This document shows positions 54,982 through 62,363 of a stretch of DNA of 64,000 bases, one piece after another (within the stretch, counting starts at the first letter, position 1; each line of letters opens with the position of its first letter). Source of the stretch: G963678095 sp963678095 (GTDB lineage: Bacteria; Bacillota; Negativicutes; Selenomonadales; Selenomonadaceae). The position numbers and the translations under genes were made by a program. The notes below the pieces were generated by a model. That model did not search any database and was not told the DNA's origin. It saw only the letters and a list, made by a program, of their open reading frames with translations. The stretch covers positions 372,001 to 436,000 of the forward strand of contig OY782746.1 of NCBI GenBank assembly GCA_963678095.2, written 5' to 3'.

Positions 54982-57900
54982 TTACATTTCCTCCAGTAAT
55001 TTTCCCCAGGTATTACGCTTGGAATCAATTTTATTAAACCAACAGAATTTATTAATTGCTCGTGTTAACGCAACATATAGAATTCTACACTCTTCCATTT
55101 TTATTTCTGCAATCTCATCGTCTGTATAAAAATATTCATTAGCCATTGACTCCCCATCAATAGTAAAACAATACCCGACCTTTCCATCAACATAGTTTAT
55201 ATCAAGTCCATTTCTGCGCATGTGGTCAATTGCATCAGTAGTGATAGGCATAATTACGGTATCATATTCTAATCCTTTTGATTTATGTACCGTAGTGCAG
55301 ATTACACGAACATAATCTCCCCCATCTGTTATAGATCTTGATGCTCTCTCAGACCCCATATTAATCTGAATATGCAATGCTTCATTTATGGAATCTAAAG
55401 TTAAATAGCTATACTTTCCTTCTTTAGATAAATCTTCAAAAATCAAATCATAATTGGTTCTATAATATAGCTGTTTCGCTTCATCTATGGAATATGGTTT
55501 CCAAGGTTTAGTTGCTTCATATATTCTTCTTAATACCATAAGAACTGGTTTGCTTTGTACTTCAAAGACCAATTCACTCCAAGCTAAACCTAATACAGTT
55601 CGATAAAAACGATCTAGACATTCAACTAAATATGTTAGCTTTTCATCGCCACTCATACCAACCAGTTTTTCTATAGGAAATTTTATACTCACATTATTTG
55701 ATAATAATAGGTCAAACAAATACACTGGATTTCTCGGATTTGTTAATGCCGCAGTTAATTTGCATAAATCAATACTTGGTTGAATTCTATACAAATCTCC
55801 ATTAGATTCGCTTTCAATAAAAATATCACTTTGTTTTTTCGCTTGACTCAATATCTTTCCTATTTGAAAGTTCGTTCTAACCAGAATCGCAATAGTCTTT
55901 TCCGCGACAGATAATTTTGAGAATAATTTGTTTACCTCGATTTCTGTCTTTCTTTTTTTTATCTTGTCAAAAAGAGTCTTATAAGTCAGATCCTCTTTCT
56001 CATCTTCTTTGCTATACGTATATACTTCTACTAACTCACCCGAAGCAATATCAGAATTGATATTAGCCCCAATCAATCTATCTTTTGATTCTTCATACGG
56101 TATTAATCGTCTATCACCCATATAATTAAATAATTTTGCATACTCATCAAGCAAACGTATATCCGTGCGATAATTAATATTTAAAGTATATTCCTTCCAG
56201 TCTGCTGTATCACATCCCATTTTATTGAACGCATCCATTGTAGCGCCTCTAAAACGATAAATACTTTGCTTCAAATCTCCTACAACAAAAAACTTGAAAC
56301 CTAACTTGTTTTGCATTTCTAAAAATGCAGTTATCTGAGCATCATCAACATCCTGGAACTCGTCAATAAAAATGTATTTATAACTGTAGAGATTCTTATT
56401 AAATGAACTATCATTTACACATTTATTTAGATACAACATATATTCAGCAAGACTGACCGAATTATTTTCATAAAGATATTCAGAATATGCTTGCTCCGTT
56501 TTTATAATAACTTCCTGAATAATTTCCTTCATATACGGCATTACAGCTATTGTATTTCCAAATACATCCTCAGTTGCTTCTTTTATATCATAGCCTTTGT
56601 TATATAACATATCCGCAAAACATAATAATAATTTTCTAAAATCATATATACTACCTGGTATACTACCAAAAAACATCGCTTCTTCTTCATTTTTCTTTTT
56701 TAGGTACTCATTGAAATACTTATCAAATATTTTCTGTTTTTGATAACTGCCACTAACAGTCGAAAAATCCACACCAATTCCTAAAGGCAAGGAAGTATCT
56801 TTAATAATCAAATTCGAAAAACTGTGAATCGTTGATATTCTCATGTTTTCAATTCCTGAAATCATATCAAGATACTTTTTATTCTTAGTCAATACAAAAT
56901 AATTCATAAAAGCCTGTTTTAATCGGCTCTTCATATTTGTAGCTGCATCTGCGGTAAATGTCAGCATAGCAATTTCATTTTTTACATCTAAAACATTTGC
57001 ATTGCTAGATTGATGACAAATAAAACATATTCGAGAAATCATTGAAAATGTTTTTCCCGTCCCAGCTCCTGCTTTAACAACAATATTACTTGCAACAGGT
57101 GCATGTTCTATTATGTATTGTTGTAGATTAAACTTAGATTTTTCGGTAATATAATGGACAATTTGGTCCTCTTCTGTACCAATCTGTCCATTTTCAATAA
57201 TGATATTAGATGATAAGACATCCTTCATATCATCGATCATAAAAGCTTCAAAATTAAAAAAGCTAACACTATCATTTTCTACAAGTATAGTGTTAGCTTC
57301 ATGGGCATTAATAATAAAGTTTCTACCCTTAAGATATAATCCCTCTGCACAAAATTTGCTCGATATGTTTTGAATAAGCTGCTCCACTTCATCTTTATTT
57401 GAAACAAAAACGAACTGCTTTACTCCAGAAAAATATGCCTTAACAATGTTCTCAATATCTGCGAGTGAAATTCTAGTGGAATAGATTCTAAGCTCAGAAT
57501 ATGGTGTAATATTATTATCTTTTTTTTCTACTATACACTCAAAGTGTTTTCTGGTTAAATCATATACATTTCCGACCATTTTATCGTAAATTGCTTGTTT
57601 GGACTTTTGCCAAACATCGGCTAATTTCTTTACGAATTTCGTAGAATCTTCTATGTCCTCTTTAAACAATGTGAACTCCGGTTCAGAAACCATATTTAAA
57701 CCACACTGCTTATATTCATATTCTGATATAAATGGATAACACACCATATCCATTACTAAAGGATTAATGCAATATTTGTTATTGAAAGTATTAACCAAAG
57801 CAAACTTATAACTTCTAGCTTGCTTTTTGGGAGACCCCACTGGTTTTGGGTATAAATTGGTTTCAATACTATCGGGATTACAAACTTTAATAATGTTTGA

Positions 57901-58092
57901 CACGTTCCATCCCTTTACCTCAATCACAAGCATTCCCATGTGTTCAATAACTAAGCAAAAATCAAACTGTTTTCCATTAATTTCGCGATTGTAATAGCAT
58001 ATTACTTCATCGGGCAAATTCGACTCTATACATTCATATACTCTCTGCTCTCCAGCGTATGTTTCATCCTTTAGGTCCATCATTTTCGCCAT
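54982..58092 (-). CDS. NERD nuclease fused to UvrD/Rep-type helicase
   Basis: A protein of 1036 residues from ATG at 58092 (GGGAGC upstream). The N-terminal NERD domain has the nuclease residues in order: Glu15 in AGEQRVYE, Asp44 in QFDFCLVI, and Glu58 and Lys60 in LVIEVKGW, a PD-(D/E)XK pattern. The helicase follows: motif I VVKAGAGTGKTFSM (about 341-348), motif II FIDEFQDVDDAQ (about 577), motif III VVGDLKQSIYRFRG, motif V STVHKSKGLEYDTV-like and motif VI YVALTRA. It can in principle unwind and cut DNA, and is the AddA-like half of a pair with the next gene. Confidence 0.92.
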   Translation of the reverse strand: MAKMMDLKDETYAGEQRVYECIESNLPDEVICYYNREINGKQFDFCLVIEHMGMLVIEVKGWNVSNIIKVCNPDSIETNLYPKPVGSPKKQARSYKFALVNTFNNKYCINPLVMDMVCYPFISEYEYKQCGLNMVSEPEFTLFKEDIEDSTKFVKKLADVWQKSKQAIYDKMVGNVYDLTRKHFECIVEKKDNNITPYSELRIYSTRISLADIENIVKAYFSGVKQFVFVSNKDEVEQLIQNISSKFCAEGLYLKGRNFIINAHEANTILVENDSVSFFNFEAFMIDDMKDVLSSNIIIENGQIGTEEDQIVHYITEKSKFNLQQYIIEHAPVASNIVVKAGAGTGKTFSMISRICFICHQSSNANVLDVKNEIAMLTFTADAATNMKSRLKQAFMNYFVLTKNKKYLDMISGIENMRISTIHSFSNLIIKDTSLPLGIGVDFSTVSGSYQKQKIFDKYFNEYLKKKNEEEAMFFGSIPGSIYDFRKLLLCFADMLYNKGYDIKEATEDVFGNTIAVMPYMKEIIQEVIIKTEQAYSEYLYENNSVSLAEYMLYLNKCVNDSSFNKNLYSYKYIFIDEFQDVDDAQITAFLEMQNKLGFKFFVVGDLKQSIYRFRGATMDAFNKMGCDTADWKEYTLNINYRTDIRLLDEYAKLFNYMGDRRLIPYEESKDRLIGANINSDIASGELVEVYTYSKEDEKEDLTYKTLFDKIKKRKTEIEVNKLFSKLSVAEKTIAILVRTNFQIGKILSQAKKQSDIFIESESNGDLYRIQPSIDLCKLTAALTNPRNPVYLFDLLLSNNVSIKFPIEKLVGMSGDEKLTYLVECLDRFYRTVLGLAWSELVFEVQSKPVLMVLRRIYEATKPWKPYSIDEAKQLYYRTNYDLIFEDLSKEGKYSYLTLDSINEALHIQINMGSERASRSITDGGDYVRVICTTVHKSKGLEYDTVIMPITTDAIDHMRRNGLDINYVDGKVGYCFTIDGESMANEYFYTDDEIAEIKMEECRILYVALTRAINKFCWFNKIDSKRNTWGKLLEEM

Positions 58093-58155
58093 TGTTCCGT
58101 GCTCCCTTTTTCTCAATATATAATAAATATTTGACAGACACTACGCTCAATATAA

Positions 58156-58491
58156 TTATCTATATTTATTATAAAAATCATCTACAATCATTTTAAATTC
58201 AGATGGATTACTTTCAAACAACTCATACGCTTCATAGAAAATCTTACTTGCATTTGATAATCCTTCTTTTCCTCCAGTCGTCACATAATGTATGCACCTA
58301 ATTTGCATTAAAAGGCCCGAAATATTTCTAAACTTATCGTCTACTACAATTCCTTTTATCTCCGCTCTTTTATTTAAAACAGCAGACAATCCCTCAAGCT
58401 CATTTTTCCCAATATTCAAAGAGAACCCTGATTTTATATATAAATCACACAATGCCACAGCTTCTTCCATATTCCATTTAACTCTTATCAT
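58156..58491 (-). CDS. Small protein resembling the N-terminal domain of HNH restriction nucleases
   Basis: A 111-residue protein from ATG at 58491 (GAGGGTGAT upstream). KWNMEEAVALCDLYIKSGF and KFRNISGLLMQIRCIHYVTT match the pattern of the helical domain often found before HNH nuclease domains in modification-dependent restriction proteins (W..EEa..L...Y, FRN..G...K). No HNH domain follows. It is the first gene of the helicase module and could be the recognition or adaptor part. It is not a truncation: 63 bases after its stop the NERD helicase starts with its own ribosome binding site. Confidence 0.7.
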   Translation of the reverse strand: MIRVKWNMEEAVALCDLYIKSGFSLNIGKNELEGLSAVLNKRAEIKGIVVDDKFRNISGLLMQIRCIHYVTTGGKEGLSNASKIFYEAYELFESNPSEFKMIVDDFYNKYR

Positions 58492-58568
58492 TATTATCAC
58501 CCTCGTATAAGCTATTCCGCCTTGCAACCTTGCATTTTATATGATAGTTACCTTAGTACAAAACAATA

Positions 58569-58753
58569 TTACGAGTCTGAATCATTCTTGAATTCAACAA
58601 CTGCTTCTAACTTAACATCTAAAGTCCTACATATTTTCAATAATACTTCCAAACTAACAGGCTCTTCCTTGCCTAATTTAGCCAAAGAATTACTACTTAT
58701 TCCAGATTTTTGTCGAACTGTGTTTTATTCATTTTCTTATCAATTAGTAATTT
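58569..58753 (-). pseudogene. XRE-type regulator remnant with frameshift
   Basis: The family start KLLIDKKMNKTQ is followed, after a one-base loss, by RQKSGISSNSLAKLGKEEPV and SLEVLLKICRTLDVKLEAVV in another frame, ending at TAA 58569-58571. This is the small one-domain XRE regulator common beside restriction systems. The upstream codons are also degraded. It sits at the right border of the island. Confidence 0.8.
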
Positions 58754-59070
58754 CCTCTACTTGCCGATGGCATCAGCTTTTTAAATCCCAGCAATTCATG
58801 TATTTTTGAAAAGGCCATTATAACCCCTAACTCGCCTTGTATCGGTCCATAAAAATCTATTTTGCGCATAATCACTTCTCCCCACGAATCAGTCACATCA
58901 TAGTCTTAAATACCTATTTTCATAAACTTCCATATATTCCCTCAGATTCCTCTATTTAATTTTATCTTTGGACATAAAAATTTCCCCTAAACCAAAGTCC
59001 AAGGGAATATAGCATACTCTTATAAAATTTCCAAAATCACAAAGCCTTACAGTGTAAGACCTATATAACA
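58754..59070. other. Gene-poor stretch at the right island border
   Basis: A minus-strand frame from about 58919 to 58754 encodes a short peptide (MRKIDFYGPIQGELGVIMAF and following residues) that looks like protein but has no complete gene and no family I recognise. The rest is A+T-rich with no structure seen. Together with the XRE remnant it looks like decayed DNA left by an earlier exchange. Confidence 0.45.
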
Positions 59071-59583
59071 TTATATTCCTAATCGCTCCATATCCAACTT
59101 AAAAAAGTTTTCTGGATATCCATATGTATCAAACCCAGTAGGCATACAGATACCCCTGTTGATATAACGACTAAACTCCGGCTGATAAAACTCGTCATCA
59201 AAAAACGCATCATCAAAAAATCCCATATCCATGATTGCCCGATTCATATCCCCCACAGCTTTTCGCCCGTGCGTCTTTGTTAATACTACCTCCCCAGCCA
59301 GCTGAAAGTAATGCTCTATCCGTTTCATATCATAGCCTATGTCGTACATCCCTATAGATATTATCTTTTTCATAAAGGCAGCCATATCCCTTACATCAGC
59401 TAGTTTCATACCAGCTGCTACTACGCCATAACGACTGCTCGTATTGATAGCCACAAAAACATTCCGATTCTGCATCCGCAATCTTTGTATATCCCAACAA
59501 AATGCAAGTTCTTCGGTACTAGGAGTAACGAGTTTCTTTATTTTGAGATATGTCTGCAATTTTAATGTAACACCATACTGCAA
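59071..59583 (-). CDS. DUF6933-type protein
   Basis: A protein of about 170 residues resembling the DUF6933 family: KIKKLVTPSTEELAFCWDIQ, RLRMQNRNVFVAINTSSRYG and the C-terminal PTGFDTYGYPENFFK. The function is unknown. The frame is open further upstream, but GGAGGT (59591-59596) seven bases before a TTG at 59583 favours that start; an ATG at 59598 overlaps the site. It stands alone, bounded by the gene-poor stretch and by the terminator of the methyltransferase gene. Confidence 0.75.
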   Translation of the reverse strand: MQYGVTLKLQTYLKIKKLVTPSTEELAFCWDIQRLRMQNRNVFVAINTSSRYGVVAAGMKLADVRDMAAFMKKIISIGMYDIGYDMKRIEHYFQLAGEVVLTKTHGRKAVGDMNRAIMDMGFFDDAFFDDEFYQPEFSRYINRGICMPTGFDTYGYPENFFKLDMERLGI

Positions 59584-59700
59584 AGGTAAAACCTCCATTA
59601 TCACCGCTATTTTACTTTCTTGCTTGTTATCATATATAGAATCATCAAGAAAGTAAACAACAAAATGAGCTAATGTATATGTCAAGTTCTGGTATAACCG

Positions 59701-59748
59701 AAAAAGCAGCCAATCCCGTACATTTCTGTACCTGCATTGACTGCTTTT
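59701..59748 (-). terminator. Terminator of the rRNA methyltransferase gene
   Basis: Long imperfect stem (about 59701-59721 with 59727-59748) with AAAAGCAG/CTGCTTTT ends and a T run on the minus strand, 76 bases past the methyltransferase stop. Confidence 0.7.
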
Positions 59749-59824
59749 GTATATTAGAATATTTTACCGTAGGAAAAATGTCGACAGTTGGATGAATTTC
59801 CAGCTAAATCACACCAACAAGCCC

Positions 59825-61192
59825 TTATTTTACGCGGGTTAAAAGGGTGACTGTTTCGACGTGGCTCGTCATCGGGAACATATCCACTGGCTGAATCTTT
59901 ACCGTTTTGTAGCCGAGGCGGTCGAGGATTTCGAGGTCACGGGCCAGGGAGGCCGGATAGCAGGATACGTAGACGATGCGCTCCGGGTTCATGGCGGCGA
60001 AGGTTTCGAGAACCTTAGGCGTACAGCCGACACGGGGCGGATCGACGACGATGACATCGGGTCTGACGCCGTCCTTGTAGAGCTCCGGCATGACCTGCGT
60101 GGCATCGCCGACGATAAACTCGGCATTTTTTATATGGTTATCGATGGCATTTTTTTTCGCATCGTGAATTGCCGCATCGACGATTTCAATACCGATGACA
60201 CTTTTTGCTTTTTTCGCTAGAAAGAGCGAGATCGTTCCCGTTCCGCAGTAGGCATCGATTACGGTTTCCTTGCCGGTGAGGCCGGCGTATTCAAGGGCCT
60301 TATTGTACAAGACTTCCGCCTGTTTGGTGTTGACCTGAAAGAACGACCGGGCCGAGATATGGAAATTCAAGTCGCCCAGCTTGGCTATAATCGTGCTTTT
60401 TCCCCACAGATGCTTGGTGACATCGCCGAAAATCATATTGGTCTGACGCTTGTTGATGCTCTGCATGACGCTGACGAGATTCGGGATGCGGGCACGCAGT
60501 TCGTTGATCAGTTCATGGGCATGCGGCAAGACTGGCGTTGCCGTAACGAGCACGACCATGACGCCCTCTTCGGCAATGCGCCCGACCACATGGCGCAGCA
60601 CGCCTTTATGCGCCTTTTCGTCGTAAACCGGCACGGAAAATTTCTGCGCGACTTCACGCACGATGTTGGCGATGGTATTGTTGGCTTCCTCCTGAATCAG
60701 GCAGTTATGGGTATCGACAATCGCATGCGAGCCCATGGCGTAGCAGCCGATGACGACCTGGTTTTTCTGCCGGCCAACCGGAAACTGCATTTTATTGCGG
60801 TAGTTCCAGGGATTTTCCGCCCCCAGCGTCGGAAAGATCGGCACGGACTTTTGCTTGCCGATCCGTTCAACGGCATCGACAACCTGCTGGCGTTTGACCT
60901 TGAGCTGTGCGTCATAGGTCAGATGCTGGAGCTGACAGCCGCCGCATTTTTCGTAAATGTCGCAGGCCGGCGCAACGCGGTCCGGGCTTTTATCAAGAAT
61001 ATTAGCAATCACGCCCCGGGCATAGCTTTTTTTAACTTCCACGATCCGCGCTTCCACGGTTTCGCCCAGCAGCGCCCCCGGAATAAAGACCGTGAACTCC
61101 TCGACGCGCCCCACGCCTTCGGCACTGTGCCCCAGACTCATGATTTTGACCGGATACGTTTTCCCTTTTACGACTGGTATGCTCTTTTTCAA
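59825..61192 (-). CDS. rlmD: 23S rRNA (uracil-5-)-methyltransferase, RlmD/RlmCD type
   Basis: A 455-residue SAM enzyme of the TrmA/RumA family. An N-terminal TRAM domain spans about 8-65. The 4Fe-4S cysteines are in CDIYEKCGGCQLQH with the fourth further on. SAM and catalytic motifs are FFQVNTKQAEVLYNKALEYA, VIDAYCGTGTISLFL, VVDPPRVGCTPK and the nucleophile Cys in IVYVSCYPASLARDL. It methylates C5 of uracil in 23S rRNA; in Firmicutes one enzyme may do both U747 and U1939. The DNA here is clearly more G+C-rich than the island, marking the return to core sequence. Confidence 0.93.
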   Translation of the reverse strand: MKKSIPVVKGKTYPVKIMSLGHSAEGVGRVEEFTVFIPGALLGETVEARIVEVKKSYARGVIANILDKSPDRVAPACDIYEKCGGCQLQHLTYDAQLKVKRQQVVDAVERIGKQKSVPIFPTLGAENPWNYRNKMQFPVGRQKNQVVIGCYAMGSHAIVDTHNCLIQEEANNTIANIVREVAQKFSVPVYDEKAHKGVLRHVVGRIAEEGVMVVLVTATPVLPHAHELINELRARIPNLVSVMQSINKRQTNMIFGDVTKHLWGKSTIIAKLGDLNFHISARSFFQVNTKQAEVLYNKALEYAGLTGKETVIDAYCGTGTISLFLAKKAKSVIGIEIVDAAIHDAKKNAIDNHIKNAEFIVGDATQVMPELYKDGVRPDVIVVDPPRVGCTPKVLETFAAMNPERIVYVSCYPASLARDLEILDRLGYKTVKIQPVDMFPMTSHVETVTLLTRVK

Positions 61193-61221
61193 AATTATAA
61201 CCTCTTTTTTATCATCATATA

Positions 61222-61249
61222 AAAAAGCGCAGCCATGGCTACGCTTCAG
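61222..61249 (-). terminator. Small hairpin upstream of the methyltransferase gene
   Basis: A short stem around AGCCATGGCT with a T run on the minus strand, about 30 bases before the methyltransferase start. It may be a second terminator after the lipoprotein gene or an attenuator. Confidence 0.5.
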
Positions 61250-61312
61250 ACTCGCAATATAAACTGTTCTTATTATACCGTGTTTTTATTTTCCTGTAAA
61301 CAGCCGCTCCGG

Positions 61313-61345
61313 GATAAAAAAGGGGCAGCGCAAGGCTGCCCCTTC
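61313..61345 (-). terminator. Terminator of the lipoprotein gene
   Basis: A 10-bp perfect G+C-rich stem (61320-61329 with 61335-61344) followed on the minus strand by six T, directly after the lipoprotein stop. Confidence 0.88.
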
Positions 61346-61348
61346 CCG

Positions 61349-62344
61349 TCAGCGAATACCACCCAGGCCATCATTGCCGCCAAGGCGCCAGATGCTGACA
61401 TTTACGGATTCCTCTTCCAGCACGGCTCCCTGCCAGAGGCGCAGGGTCTTGTCATCGGCATACCAGAGTTCATAAAATACATTTCCCTCCCGGTACGACA
61501 GCACCTGGCAGCCACTGCCGGTATCCCGGCGCAGACTGCCCTGATGCTTGCGCACAAGTGTCCGGGCGGCTTCCATGGTCAGAAGCTTTTTGCTGCCATC
61601 TGAGCCCCACAGGCAGCCGCCGGTAGCCAGGGCTACCGAGCGCGGCCCCGGCAAAGACTGCATCTTCAGCAGGGTCGAGCGGATAAACGCCGGATTGGCC
61701 TTAGGGCCGGGACCGCTGTGCAGGCCGTAAAGATTATACAGCATGACCACATATTCCGCCCCCCGGCAAAAGTCAGCATCAAAGGGGGCCCAGGGTTCAA
61801 GCACAATTCTGACCTTCAGCTTTGCCGCCAGGGCTTTGCGGCAGAGCTTATAGGTAAACTGGAGATATTTTTGTGTCAGCTTCTGATCTTTCCAAAAGCC
61901 TTCATAGTCGATCTCGACGCCCTGGAATCCACCGGCGCGGACCTGCGCGATAATCTGATCCGCGTGATTTTCCCGCGAATCATCATCCGCCAGCAGACGT
62001 TCAAGCAGTGCTTTATCCTTAAGCCGCTTGCTCCCGTCAGCCAGCCACTGGTCATTGACAATGGTAAGATAGTTCAGTCGGTCCGGCGGCAGCCTGAGTG
62101 CTGCCATTTCTTCCGGAAGAAACAGCTGATCCTGCTCGTCAAAGCTGGCGGCAAAATAAGACACGCTGTCAAGAGAGCTTTGGCGATTTTCATATTCACG
62201 CTGCCCGCCGGCAATATCCCAGTAAACAATCCAGGCAGACAGCGCCCCCCGCGGGTTTTTAAAATCTGCCGCCTGGCCTGGATAACAGCCGGAAAGGAGC
62301 AGCGTCAGCAGCAATACACCTGTTATTTTCAGCACCCGCAGCAT
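61349..62344 (-). CDS. GH18-like TIM-barrel lipoprotein
   Basis: A protein of 331 residues from ATG at 62344, set by GAGGGGAGGGG upstream. The signal peptide has a lipobox (LLLTLLLSGCYPG, lipidated Cys). A TIM barrel with the GH18-like catalytic motif GGFQGVEIDYEGFWKDQK (Asp-Tyr-Glu) follows, then RIVLEPWAPFDADF and FYELWYADDKTLRLW. GH18-like lipoproteins of this kind act on cell-wall or spore/exopolysaccharide glycans; the substrate is unknown. It lies 19 bases after the deacetylase-like gene, so the two work as a unit. Confidence 0.82.
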   Translation of the reverse strand: MLRVLKITGVLLLTLLLSGCYPGQAADFKNPRGALSAWIVYWDIAGGQREYENRQSSLDSVSYFAASFDEQDQLFLPEEMAALRLPPDRLNYLTIVNDQWLADGSKRLKDKALLERLLADDDSRENHADQIIAQVRAGGFQGVEIDYEGFWKDQKLTQKYLQFTYKLCRKALAAKLKVRIVLEPWAPFDADFCRGAEYVVMLYNLYGLHSGPGPKANPAFIRSTLLKMQSLPGPRSVALATGGCLWGSDGSKKLLTMEAARTLVRKHQGSLRRDTGSGCQVLSYREGNVFYELWYADDKTLRLWQGAVLEEESVNVSIWRLGGNDGLGGIR

Positions 62345-62363
62345 CGGCTGCCCCTCCCCTCTG

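Noticed and set aside
60359..61222. 287-codon plus-strand frame opposite the rRNA methyltransferase
   Set aside because: Antisense shadow of a G+C-rich gene whose product has all catalytic motifs.
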